Source of the DNA: an uncultured Saprospiraceae bacterium
GTDB taxonomy: Bacteria > Bacteroidota > Bacteroidia > Chitinophagales > Saprospiraceae
Direction of reading: 5' to 3'
NCBI GenBank assembly: GCA_937973995.1
Contig: CALJIQ010000214.1
Location: 1-34,751 of the forward strand
DNA: 34,751 nucleotides
The notes beneath the pieces are model-generated. The model was not told the origin of the DNA and made no database searches. It saw only the letters and a program-made list of their open reading frames with translations. The position numbers were made by a program, and so were the translations under genes. Below, piece by piece: positions 9,662 to 18,929 of this stretch; position 1 is the first letter of the stretch; each line of letters opens with the position of its first letter.

Positions 9662-9695
9662 CTGCAAATATTTTCTAGAACGTATATATTTGCAG
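9662..9695. promoter_or_regulatory. Spaced 9-bp inverted repeat CTGCAAATA...TATTTGCAG, overlapping a TANNTTTG-like sequence
   Basis: Perfect 9-bp arms. TATATTTG resembles the Bacteroidota -7 box. Located about 225 bp upstream of gap. Confidence 0.35.
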
Positions 9696-9754
9696 CCTTA
9701 AAAAATAATTATTGTAAATTTTACACTAAGTCGAACGGTTAACCTAAGTGGTGG

Positions 9755-9846
9755 GACATTGTTAATTACTGATTATTAATTATTTGCTAAGCGTAATGAA
9801 AACGTGTAACTAGCTAATAACCAATGATTAGTACTCAATAATCAAA
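9755..9846. repeat. AT-rich intergenic element, copy 1 (GACATTGTTAATTACTGATTATTAATTATTT ... TAGCTAATAACCA)
   Basis: Shares about 30 bp of left end and the TAGCTAATAA segment with 22749-22842; self-complementary ends. Confidence 0.8.
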
Positions 9847-9919
9847 ATAATTTATTAGGAAGTTATTTTATCCACTCCCTTACTATTTTCTATAACCCGA
9901 CTTCAAATCTCATTATAAC

Positions 9920-10924
9920 ATGGCAATAAAAAAAGTTGCAATCAATGGCTTCGGTCGAATTGGAAGACTCACCTTTAGAAATTTATTAAAAAGGAAAGGC
10001 ATAAAAGTAGTTGCAATCAATGACTTAACAGATAATGCAACTTTAGCACATTTATTAAAATATGATTCTGCGCAAGGTACTTTTGATGGTGCTGTGTCTT
10101 CTACAGAGGATACCTTAATTGTAAAAGGAAAGAAAATAAAGGCATTTTCTGAACGCAATCCTGAAAATCTACCTTGGAAAAAATTGGGAGTGGATTTAGT
10201 TTTAGAGTGTACGGGTGTATTCAGAACGAAAGAGAAAGCAGGGTTGCATTTAACGGCAGGTGCTAAAGATGTAATCATTTCCGCTCCAGCAAAGAGTGAA
10301 GGGGTACAGACAATTGTACTAGGGGTAAATGATAATAAATTAGATAGAAGAAAGAACGTTTTTTCTAATGCATCTTGTACGACCAATTGCTTAGCGCCAG
10401 TTGCAAAAATTATCAATGATAAATGGGGCTTGAAAGTGGGGTCAATGACTACTACACACGCCTATACTTCCGATCAGCGCATCCAAGATGCTCCTCACAG
10501 CGATTTAAGAAGAGCAAGAGCAGCTGCCTATAATATTGTTCCTACTTCAACAGGAGCGGCTATAGCAGTAGGTAAAGTAGTACCAGAAGTAGCTGGCAAA
10601 TTATCTGCCATTGCTTTACGAGTACCTACCGTTACTGGATCGTTGATAGAGGTGAATGCTTTAGTAAAGAAAAAAACGACCGTCAAAGAAATAAATGCTA
10701 CTTTCAAAAAAATGGCGGAAGGTAAAATGAAAGGGATTTTAGAATATCAGACAGATCCTATTGTATCAAGTGATATTGTTAGAAACCCACACTCTTCCAT
10801 ATTTGATTCTTTGATGACCGATGTTATTGGTGGTAACTTCATCAAAGTAGTGAGCTGGTATGATAATGAGGCAGGCTATTCAGCAAGATTAGCAGACTTA
10901 GCTGCTTTGATTTTGAAAGTCTGA
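9920..10924 (+). CDS. gap: Glyceraldehyde-3-phosphate dehydrogenase, type I
   Basis: KVAINGFGRIGRLTFRNLL, SNASCTTNCLAPVAKII, SWYDNEAGYSARL. Confidence 0.97.
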   Translation: MAIKKVAINGFGRIGRLTFRNLLKRKGIKVVAINDLTDNATLAHLLKYDSAQGTFDGAVSSTEDTLIVKGKKIKAFSERNPENLPWKKLGVDLVLECTGVFRTKEKAGLHLTAGAKDVIISAPAKSEGVQTIVLGVNDNKLDRRKNVFSNASCTTNCLAPVAKIINDKWGLKVGSMTTTHAYTSDQRIQDAPHSDLRRARAAAYNIVPTSTGAAIAVGKVVPEVAGKLSAIALRVPTVTGSLIEVNALVKKKTTVKEINATFKKMAEGKMKGILEYQTDPIVSSDIVRNPHSSIFDSLMTDVIGGNFIKVVSWYDNEAGYSARLADLAALILKV

Positions 10925-10929
10925 CAATA

Positions 10930-11010
10930 GGCGTTTTGGCATTGTGGCAGGATGGCTTTATGGCCATAAAGCCGCAATGCCATAACACCACAATGCCATA
11001 ATGCCAAAAT
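10930..11010. repeat. Palindromic GGCATTGTGG-word repeat between convergent genes
   Basis: 20-bp perfect palindrome GGCTTTATGGCCATAAAGCC (10954-10973) flanked by TTTTGGCATTGTGGC / TGCCATAATGCCAAAA. Confidence 0.9.
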
Positions 11011-11022
11011 TTTTCCCACCAC

Positions 11023-12564
11023 TTACAAAGGAATATTTCCATGTTTTTTCTTAGGCAAGCTCACCGCTTTATTTTCCAGCATTGCAAAGGCTTTAATCAA
11101 TTTTCTTCTGGTATCTTTTGGATAAATCACCTCGTCTATAAATCCTCTTTTGGCAGCGGAATAGGGGTTCGCAAATTTTTGTGCGTACTCTGCCTCTTTT
11201 TCAGCTAATTTTGAAATAGGGTCTTCTGCCGCTTTTATTTCTTTTCGGAATATAATTTCACTTGCCCCCTTTGCTCCCATTACCGCGATTTCAGCCGTAG
11301 GCCAAGCAAAATTTAGATCTGCGCCGATGTGTTTGCTATTCATCACATCATACGCACCTCCATAAGCTTTTCTAGTTATCACAGAAACTCTTGGAACAGT
11401 AGCTTCGCTTAAGGCATATAATAACTTCGCTCCATTGACGATAATTCCATTCCATTCTTGATCGGTACCAGGCAAAAACCCAGGCACATCGACTAAGACC
11501 AATAAGGGAATATTAAAACAATCACAACATCGAGTAAAACGAGCTGCTTTTCTAGAACTATTTACATCCAAACAGCCAGCTAGACTGGTCGGCTGGTTCG
11601 CTACGATACCGATGCTTCTGCCTGCTAATCTGGCAAAGCCTACCACGATATTTTCTGCAAAATCTTTGTGTATTTCAAAGAAAGAGTCCTCATCCGTGAT
11701 ACCCTCAATCACCTCCCGCATATCATACGGCTGATTGGCAGATTCAGGAACAATGCTTTCTAATATTTCTCTTGTTTCTTCTCCTAGTTCATAAGGTAGA
11801 ATCGCAGGGGTTTCTTCACAATTTTGTGGCATATAACTCAGCAATTGCTTGATTTGTTCGATACAGTCCATATCATTGCTTGCCGTTAAATGCGTAACGC
11901 CAGATTTTGTAGAATGGGCACTGGCCCCTCCTAATTCCTCAGAAGTTACCTCTTCATTCGTTACGGTCTTTACCACATTGGGTCCAGTAACAAACATATA
12001 ACTGGAGTTTTCTACCATGATCGTAAAATCGGTCATCGCAGGGGAATAAACCGCCCCTCCAGCACAGGGTCCCATAATAGCAGAAATCTGAGGCACCACT
12101 CCCGATGCCATTACATTCCGATAGAAAATATCTGCATACCCACCTAGAGATCGAACCCCTTCTTGGATTCTTGCCCCGCCGCTGTCATTTAGTCCTATGA
12201 CAGGGGCCCCTGTTTTCATGGCTAAATCCATAATCTTACAAATCTTTTCTGCATGGGTTTCTGATAAGGCCCCTCCAAATACCGTAAAGTCCTGTGCAAA
12301 TACATAGACCAAACGACCATTGATGGTTCCATACCCTGTTACCACACCATCTCCATAAAACTGTTGTTTTTCCATCTCAAAGTCCGTAGTACGATGGGTA
12401 ACCAAAATTCCTATTTCTTCAAATGATCCTTCATCCAATAAAAAGTGGACTCGCTCTCTTGCTGTTAATTTTCCTTTTTGGTGTTGTTTGTCTATTCTAG
12501 TCTGACCACCGCCTAGTCGAGCAGCCGCCACTTTCTGATCGAGTATCTCTGTTATTTTTGTCAT
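11023..12564 (-). CDS. Acyl-CoA (propionyl/methylmalonyl-type) carboxylase, carboxyltransferase beta subunit
   Basis: [93 protein letters not shown]. Confidence 0.95.
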   Translation of the reverse strand: MTKITEILDQKVAAARLGGGQTRIDKQHQKGKLTARERVHFLLDEGSFEEIGILVTHRTTDFEMEKQQFYGDGVVTGYGTINGRLVYVFAQDFTVFGGALSETHAEKICKIMDLAMKTGAPVIGLNDSGGARIQEGVRSLGGYADIFYRNVMASGVVPQISAIMGPCAGGAVYSPAMTDFTIMVENSSYMFVTGPNVVKTVTNEEVTSEELGGASAHSTKSGVTHLTASNDMDCIEQIKQLLSYMPQNCEETPAILPYELGEETREILESIVPESANQPYDMREVIEGITDEDSFFEIHKDFAENIVVGFARLAGRSIGIVANQPTSLAGCLDVNSSRKAARFTRCCDCFNIPLLVLVDVPGFLPGTDQEWNGIIVNGAKLLYALSEATVPRVSVITRKAYGGAYDVMNSKHIGADLNFAWPTAEIAVMGAKGASEIIFRKEIKAAEDPISKLAEKEAEYAQKFANPYSAAKRGFIDEVIYPKDTRRKLIKAFAMLENKAVSLPKKKHGNIPL

Positions 12565-12628
12565 AATAATTTATTACGAGAATGGAACTGATTAATATGA
12601 GGTGTAAAAATAGGGAATATGTCAATTG

Positions 12629-12763
12629 AGTGTAAACCATCTAGAGGTCGCAAAATTATCAATCAGCTCACTTTGAGTGAGCTGATTGAATGATAGCGTC
12701 TCGTCTGCTCACTTTGAGTGAGCGGAAGAGTTATTCTTTAAGCTCTCAAATTATTACGCACTT
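12629..12763. mobile_element. MITE-like double-hairpin element (family B, copy 2), 135 bp, flanked by 10-bp direct repeats ATGTCAATTG (12619-12628 / 12764-12773)
   Basis: Hairpins TCAATCAGCTCACTTTGAGTGAGCTGATTGA (12659-12689) and TCTGCTCACTTTGAGTGAGCGGA (12704-12726); perfect 10-bp flanking direct repeats. Confidence 0.75.
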
Positions 12764-12766
12764 ATG

Positions 12767-14236
12767 TCAATTGTATTGTCCCAAAGGTCTCACTTCCGTC
12801 CCTTGGATTCCAGTTATTTTATCTCCTAAAATAATACGAATGCTATCTGCTTTTGCTTGTAATTGCTGGACCACCTCTGGATGGTTCGCAATCCTATTTT
12901 TCGTTTCAAAAGGATCATTAATTAGGTTATAGAGGGCGAGGTCGGTGCCTATTTCCTCATAAGGGACCAAAGCACCATCTTGTCCACCTGGCCTGCCATT
13001 TAAAGAATTAAAGGAATGCGGTAAGACTAATTTCCATTCTTGGGTCATCACTGCTTCTAACTGATTTTTATTCATGTAAAAATAGTAAGCCTCATGCGCC
13101 ATTAGTTCAGACGTTCCTTGCAACTGAGCTAATACATTTTTACCATCAATTTTTTTGCTAGGTAGAGGAGCGTCTGCTAAGTGGGCGAAGGTAGGTAAAA
13201 GATCAATTCCATTAATAGGCGTATCAATAGTTTTTCCAGCAGGTATTTTATTTGGATAGCGAATTATTAAAGGAGAACGAATACCGCCTTCAAAAGAAGT
13301 TTCTTTTCCTTCTTTTAATCCACCAGTTGAACCCCCATGATCTCCGTAGGCAATCCAAGGACCATTATCCGACATAAAAAGCACCATTGTGTGTTGGTCG
13401 ATATGTAGGTCTTTGAGCGTTTTCATAATCTCCCCTGTGGACCAGTCTAATTCCATCATGACATCGCCATACAAACCTCTTTTTGATTTTCCTTTAAATT
13501 CGTCAGATACATATAAAGGGACATGCGGCATAGGATGTGAAAGCACGGCAAAAAAAGGCTTTTCCTGATGTTGTTTGATAAAAGCAATGGTTTTCTCCGT
13601 CAACAAACGAGTCATATTTTTTTGAAGGACTTCATCAACTGTATCAATCGTAGTTGTATTTTTTATCAGTGGTAGGGGAGGAAAGGTATAGTCTTTTCGA
13701 GGGTTTAGCGGCCACATATCGTTAGAGTAAGGGATACCAAAATATTCATCAAACCCCTGGTTAGTGGGAAGAAATGCTGGATGATGCCCCAAGTGCCATT
13801 TGCCATAATAAGCGGAAGTATAGCCTACTGTTTGCAGGAGGTCGGCAATGGTTTCTTCTTCTGGGTTAAGTCCTGTTTTGGAATGCGGCAAAAATACCCA
13901 ATCAACGCCTACTCGATTTGGATAACAACCCGTAAGTATTCCTGCTCTTGAGGGCGTGCATTGAGATTGAGGAACATAAAAACGAGTGTACTTCGTCCCT
14001 TCTTTTCCTAGCAAATCAATATTAGGTGTGGCTATATCTTTCGCCCCAAAGGCAGACAAATCTCCATAGCCTTGATCGTCGGTTAAGATTAAAAGGAAAT
14101 TGGGCAGTTCTTGTTTAGTAGGAGAAGTTGCTTCTGTTTTGTTTGGCGTACAGCTACCTAATAAAATACATAGACAGAGAAAGGTGTAGTTCAAAATTAG
14201 GACACTATCTAAAATTGATTTTTTATGAAGCTCCAT
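12767..14236 (-). CDS. Sulfatase (type I, Cys-type formylglycine signature), probable lipoprotein
   Basis: QSQCTPSRAGILTGCYPNR sulfatase signature; NFLLILTDDQGYGDLSAFG; LLGSC lipobox. The start is corrected to 14236 (MELHKK) because the longer ORF runs into a terminator hairpin. Confidence 0.93.
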   Translation of the reverse strand: MELHKKSILDSVLILNYTFLCLCILLGSCTPNKTEATSPTKQELPNFLLILTDDQGYGDLSAFGAKDIATPNIDLLGKEGTKYTRFYVPQSQCTPSRAGILTGCYPNRVGVDWVFLPHSKTGLNPEEETIADLLQTVGYTSAYYGKWHLGHHPAFLPTNQGFDEYFGIPYSNDMWPLNPRKDYTFPPLPLIKNTTTIDTVDEVLQKNMTRLLTEKTIAFIKQHQEKPFFAVLSHPMPHVPLYVSDEFKGKSKRGLYGDVMMELDWSTGEIMKTLKDLHIDQHTMVLFMSDNGPWIAYGDHGGSTGGLKEGKETSFEGGIRSPLIIRYPNKIPAGKTIDTPINGIDLLPTFAHLADAPLPSKKIDGKNVLAQLQGTSELMAHEAYYFYMNKNQLEAVMTQEWKLVLPHSFNSLNGRPGGQDGALVPYEEIGTDLALYNLINDPFETKNRIANHPEVVQQLQAKADSIRIILGDKITGIQGTEVRPLGQYN

Positions 14237-14263
14237 TGTAATATAGCATAAGTATGAAAAAAC

Positions 14264-14300
14264 AGAAAGGCTCATCAACAGTCTGTTTATGAGCCTTTCT
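14264..14300 (-). terminator. Rho-independent terminator after the TonB-dependent receptor
   Basis: Minus strand: AGAAAGGCTCAT / ATGAGCCTTTCT followed by GTTTTTTC. Confidence 0.85.
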
Positions 14301-14326
14301 ATCGGAAAACTTATCGTTTTCTTTTC

Positions 14327-17071
14327 TTATAATTTAATCGTAGCACCAAATTTAAACAGCCCCCCCATAAATCCAAATTGATTTACGTGCCAAGGATATC
14401 TGAATCGACCGCCGAGATTAACATTAAAATCAGCGTCACCATTACTTAATTCATCTGGATAAACATCAAATAAATTATTGGCTGTAAAATTAACATTGAT
14501 TTTATCATTGATATCGTAACCAACCACTAAATCCGTAATTACTTTTCCTGAATATTCTTGATCAAGCGATGGGTCAGTAGGATGTATTTCTGATACGCCT
14601 CCAAAGTAAGTATTATTGAAGTTGAATCGTAGTCCGCCCGTTTTATAAGACACGCCTACAGATGCTTTTAAATTTGGTCTTCCCGTTTCTATTCGACCAA
14701 TTTCTTCTCTACCAAAAATATCAATATTATTGTCTGAAAAGACAGGAGGTACCGTAATACCATCTGCATCCACCTCAATATCATTCCAGTTTAAGGCTGC
14801 GGTAAATCCTAGTGAACCATTCCCACCAGCTCGAACATTGTCTAAATTTAGAACCAAATCAATTCCCTGTGTTTTGGTATCTGCGGCATTGGTGAAAAAT
14901 ACGAAACTTTCTACACCATCTCCTTCCAGTCCAGTTCGAACAGAATTTCCTTCAGGTAATGCACCAGTACTAATTTGATTGGTCAATAATACTCTGTCAT
15001 CTACGGAGATATTATAGTAATCAAAAGTAGCGGATAGATTATCGGTTAATCTATAAGTTAAACCAGCCGTGAAGTTAAGGGAAGTCTCCACATCCAATTG
15101 AGGCACTTGTAATAAATTTCTAGTGACATCACTTACATTATTAAACGTACCCTGTTGAGCCACTTCATTTCCAACTAATAAAGTTTGGATATTACTCAAA
15201 TAAATTTGGTGTAGAGAGGGTGCTCTAAATCCAGTACTTACAGATGCTCGAATAGCGCCTTTATTATCGCCTAAAATTTGTCGGGCATTTACTTTCCAAG
15301 ATAAATTGCTTCTGCTATCTCCATCGCCAATTTTTGAAAAGCTTTCATATCGTAAAGCACCACCTACTAGAAAAGACTCGCTGACGTCCATATCTAGTCC
15401 TGCATAAATACCAATATTTGTTCTACTTTCATCTAAAGCATTAGAAGGTTGTAAGCCAGGAAAAGACTGTACGCCTCCTTCTATGTAAGACGCTTCTTCT
15501 CCTGCTCTTGATTCAAAACTTTCACTTCTAATTTCTGCACCAGCAGAAAAAGATAAATCACCAAATTGTCTAGACAGATCTATATTACCCAAAGTATTGG
15601 CAAAATTATATCCACCTGGATCCACCTCGGTTGGACTATTAGCCCCCAACCCTACATTTACAGAATTTGATACTAAATATTGTACATCGTTAGAACCATT
15701 CGTTAAACTTACATCTGCTGTCCAATCATTAAAAAAGAATTTATTACCGATGGTGAAGGTAATATCTTTGATGTCACTTTCGAAGGTAGGTTGGAATCCT
15801 TGGAATGGTTGAGATCTATCCGTCCATAAAGGATTATTATCTCTATTGGCGCCTACACCTGGCCAGTAAGGTGCTCTATATAGTGCAAAGGATTTTCCGT
15901 ATCTAAAAGTATAGCCTCCGTTCACATAAAATTCCCCATTCGCATAGGGTAAACCTAAATTCGCAAATAAGGAATACCTATCCTGTTCAGGAATACCTAC
16001 ATTCATTCCTAAATCGGGATTTTCTCTTTGCCAATCGGTATCTCCATCTCTAATTTGTTCAGCAGTCGCCAAAACACCAGGGGTAGCTTCTTGAGGTCCA
16101 GCTGCTCCTAAAGGAATGGCATCAATAGCGTATAAAAAGCCAAATAACCCATCTCCTTGTGGAGTTCCTGCTCTATTTGTTCTATCCGTATGGAATATAT
16201 CTCCTGTTAAATTTAAAAAGCCTTTGTCCCCCAATTTAAATCCGTGGTTGATATCAGCAGCGTAATTAAATCCATCTCCTTGATAGGTAACACCCGTCTC
16301 TAAATTAATGGTCGTTTCATTGACCCGTTCCTTTAGAATAATATTTATTACTCCTGCCACTGCATCGGACCCATACTGGGCACTTGCCCCATCTCTTAAT
16401 ACTTCGATTCGCTCTATTGCTCCAGCAGGAAATGATTTAAAATCCGTTCCAACTTCCCCTCTTCCGGGGGTTCTATTCAAATACACCTGTGCACTTTGGT
16501 TTTTTCGTTTTCCGTTGATTAATACCAACGTTCTGGAAGGTCCTAAATTTCTCAATTCAGAAGGATCGAAATGTGCAGAAGCATCTGAAATAGTTTGAGG
16601 TGTAGAGTTAAAAGAAGGTACTTTATAGTTAATCATCTGATTAACCGATTTTTGCCCACTTGCTTTTAATTCTGCCGCATTGATATTATCAATCGGTACG
16701 GGTGAAGTAAGAATGGTACGTGGCTTACCACGAGAACCTGTAACGACCACTTCATCTAATTTTAGACCTGCGGCTAACCTAATAGCAAGTGCATTAGCCG
16801 CTGAATTTACTGATACCGTTTGGGTTGTATAGCCAGTGTAAGTGACTAATAAATCCACAGGTATAGCTCCAACCGTTAAAGAAAAATCTCCATCTAAATC
16901 TGTCACCGTACCCGTTGTGGTGCCTTTAACTATAATGCTAGCCCCAATTAAGGGGTCATTCGTATCGGCATCTACGATAGTACCAGTAATAGTTTGTGCC
17001 TGAATTTGGAAAGCACAGAAGAAAAAACATAATAAACCCAAGATGTGTTTACTTAATTTTTGTTTATGCAT
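14327..17071 (-). CDS. TonB-dependent receptor with N-terminal carboxypeptidase-regulatory-like domain
   Basis: TITGTIVDADTNDPLIGASIIVKGTTTGTVTDLDGDFSL, DEVVVTGSR TonB box, plug domain RNLGPSRTLVLINGKRKNQSA, C-terminal beta-barrel. Confidence 0.95.
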   Translation of the reverse strand: MHKQKLSKHILGLLCFFFCAFQIQAQTITGTIVDADTNDPLIGASIIVKGTTTGTVTDLDGDFSLTVGAIPVDLLVTYTGYTTQTVSVNSAANALAIRLAAGLKLDEVVVTGSRGKPRTILTSPVPIDNINAAELKASGQKSVNQMINYKVPSFNSTPQTISDASAHFDPSELRNLGPSRTLVLINGKRKNQSAQVYLNRTPGRGEVGTDFKSFPAGAIERIEVLRDGASAQYGSDAVAGVINIILKERVNETTINLETGVTYQGDGFNYAADINHGFKLGDKGFLNLTGDIFHTDRTNRAGTPQGDGLFGFLYAIDAIPLGAAGPQEATPGVLATAEQIRDGDTDWQRENPDLGMNVGIPEQDRYSLFANLGLPYANGEFYVNGGYTFRYGKSFALYRAPYWPGVGANRDNNPLWTDRSQPFQGFQPTFESDIKDITFTIGNKFFFNDWTADVSLTNGSNDVQYLVSNSVNVGLGANSPTEVDPGGYNFANTLGNIDLSRQFGDLSFSAGAEIRSESFESRAGEEASYIEGGVQSFPGLQPSNALDESRTNIGIYAGLDMDVSESFLVGGALRYESFSKIGDGDSRSNLSWKVNARQILGDNKGAIRASVSTGFRAPSLHQIYLSNIQTLLVGNEVAQQGTFNNVSDVTRNLLQVPQLDVETSLNFTAGLTYRLTDNLSATFDYYNISVDDRVLLTNQISTGALPEGNSVRTGLEGDGVESFVFFTNAADTKTQGIDLVLNLDNVRAGGNGSLGFTAALNWNDIEVDADGITVPPVFSDNNIDIFGREEIGRIETGRPNLKASVGVSYKTGGLRFNFNNTYFGGVSEIHPTDPSLDQEYSGKVITDLVVGYDINDKINVNFTANNLFDVYPDELSNGDADFNVNLGGRFRYPWHVNQFGFMGGLFKFGATIKL

Positions 17072-17314
17072 ATCACTTTTTATTTTTAAAATACTAGTGA
17101 AAAGTTATAATAAAAGTAGGGAGTACTTTCATTAAAAACACTAAGGTAATTTTTTCAGTGATATTACACTATATATTATAATGGTTTTTTAATCATATAC
17201 CTACTGCATATCAAGTAGTAAGGTCAACAAACCGTAAGTACTCCATTTTAAATGAAAAATTTTGAATGGACTATTTTCTTAAATCTTAGTGTTTTCGCCT
17301 TATTGCGGCTCGTA

Positions 17315-17355
17315 TTATTCAAAATTCAATCATTCAAAATTCATCATTGAAAATT
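17315..17355. repeat. ATTCAAAATTCAATC word repeat
   Basis: ATTCAAAATTCAATCATTCAAAATTCATCATTGAAAATTT; related to the words at 34485-34751. Confidence 0.75.
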
Positions 17356-17431
17356 TACTACAAACTTGGATAGCAATAGTCAGACAGGTTAGGTTGCCTT
17401 AGAGGGGGAGTAATTGGGGGAGCATAAAAAA

Positions 17432-17469
17432 AAATGGCTCGTTTCAATTAAGAAACGAGCCATTTTTTT
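17432..17469 (-). terminator. Rho-independent terminator
   Basis: AAATGGCTCGTTTC-aatta-(A)GAAACGAGCCATTT with A/T tracts on both sides, downstream of the thioredoxin-SPOR gene. Confidence 0.93.
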
Positions 17470-17490
17470 GTTTGAAAACTTGCCAGGTAT

Positions 17491-18558
17491 TTACATACTA
17501 GACAAATCCTTTACAAAACAATCCAAACCCCGTTCTTTCAAAAAAGCTTTATGTTGGGTAGCGCTATCATGCGTACCGAAATGACCCATTAATACCTTGT
17601 AGCAATTGGATCCATTCATTTTAGAAATTTGAACGAAAACCACATCGAGATATTCCTTTTGAAAAGCTGCCACTTCTCGTAACACATTGCCATATTCGTA
17701 ATAGGCTCCTACTTGTACACTATATCCATTTCTTGGAGCCGGTTTTACACTAAATTCATAAGTTCCTGTCGCACTATAATCTACCATTGAAGGCGTGGAC
17801 ACCAAGGTTTCTCCTGCTGAACTACTAGAGGAAGAGGGCGTAAAGGTACTGCTAACGGTAGCACTAGGACTAGATGCAACACTAGGACTAGATGCAACAC
17901 TAGGACTAGAGGCAACACTAGGACTAGCAACCATATACTCATTGGTGGTGACCGAAGTCGTTTCTTCGTACTTGGGGGTAGGTGGTCTAGATGGTGTTTC
18001 ATTTGGAGCCACTGATGGTGAACTCGGAAAATCGCTAGTAAGCGCAGGACGGTATTGTGGCGCATCTTGCACTTCTGCTTGAACAGGATTAGCAGGCTGA
18101 TAGGTAGCTGTAGAGGCAGTAGAATAATAATGCGGATTATGTCCTCCTTTGTTATGATCTTTTAAAATGGTCAATAATTTAGAAGGGGCAAAAGACTCTT
18201 CATATTTTTTTATTAATTGTCCTTGTTCGTTTAAGATTAATAAAGTCGGTAAGTATCGTATTTGATATTCCTCTTTATAGGCATATCCTTCTAAATTATC
18301 TATATCCACTCTGACAGAAATATAATTATCATTTAGATAATTGCTCAGGTCTTTGTTATTAAAGGTATGTTCGTCCATCCAAGTACAAGGGCTGCACCAA
18401 TGCGCCCAAAAATCTACTAAGATTAATTTTCCTTCGGAGGCTGCTTGCTGTTTGGCAAGCTCCAGGTTATTCTGAATAAAGTTAATACTGTTGGCCCGTA
18501 GAAGAATCGTGCAGCAACAGATTGCTAATAATAAGGTTAGTTTTTGGATATGCTTCAT
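17491..18558 (-). CDS. Secreted thioredoxin-fold protein fused to a C-terminal SPOR domain
   Basis: Signal peptide; LILVDFWAHWCSPCTWMDEHTF thioredoxin active site; Ser/Pro-rich linker; C-terminal YSVQVGAYYEYGNVLREVAAFQ...YKVLMGHFGTHDSATQHKAFLKERGLDCFVK (SPOR-like). Confidence 0.85.
   Translation of the reverse strand: MKHIQKLTLLLAICCCTILLRANSINFIQNNLELAKQQAASEGKLILVDFWAHWCSPCTWMDEHTFNNKDLSNYLNDNYISVRVDIDNLEGYAYKEEYQIRYLPTLLILNEQGQLIKKYEESFAPSKLLTILKDHNKGGHNPHYYSTASTATYQPANPVQAEVQDAPQYRPALTSDFPSSPSVAPNETPSRPPTPKYEETTSVTTNEYMVASPSVASSPSVASSPSVASSPSATVSSTFTPSSSSSSAGETLVSTPSMVDYSATGTYEFSVKPAPRNGYSVQVGAYYEYGNVLREVAAFQKEYLDVVFVQISKMNGSNCYKVLMGHFGTHDSATQHKAFLKERGLDCFVKDLSSM
17863..17930. repeat. 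18-bp tandem repeat (3.7 copies) within the coding linker
   Basis: ACTAGGACTAGATGCAAC repeated; encodes SPSVAS repeats. Confidence 0.95.
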
Positions 18559-18682
18559 AGCCGTAATTGAAATGTTAAGAACTAATTAATCATAAGCATA
18601 TTGGGGCAGTCAGTGGTAGTCAACAAAGGCTTAGGGAAGGATGTGAATTAGATAAAGGTTTTCCTACAACCAAGCTACGAGA

Positions 18683-18714
18683 TACCAAAGACTAAAGACC
18701 AAATGCTAAAGTCA
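18683..18714. repeat. ACCAAAGACTAAAGACCAAATGCTAAAG word repeat
   Basis: Direct reading; degenerate short-period repeat in an intergenic region. Confidence 0.65.
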
Positions 18715-18929
18715 ATATAAATAAGTGTGTGTGGCTTAGAGGTGAGATAAAGTAGATGAGGTTTTCTCAAGGTTTTCTCACAATTATATTATGATATTTC
18801 AAATATTATACCATTTTATAATCTGTTTAGTGCCTATTGCAATAAAAAATAGAATGTCAAAAGTCCAGTAAATTCCATAAGATACCTATCTTCGCCTCTT
18901 ATTTTAAAAAATAACCAGCGATTGTTTAT

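Noticed and set aside
9913-10416. 167-aa minus-strand ORF
   Set aside because: Antisense to the gap gene, which has clear catalytic motifs.
12690-12932. 80-aa plus-strand ORF starting in the family B repeat
   Set aside because: Made of repeat sequence plus antisense of the sulfatase gene.
17781-18082. Overlapping ORFs of 94 and 95 aa rich in LVLVLHLVLVL or LGLDATLGL
   Set aside because: Alternate-frame readings of the 18-bp coding tandem repeat inside the thioredoxin-SPOR gene.
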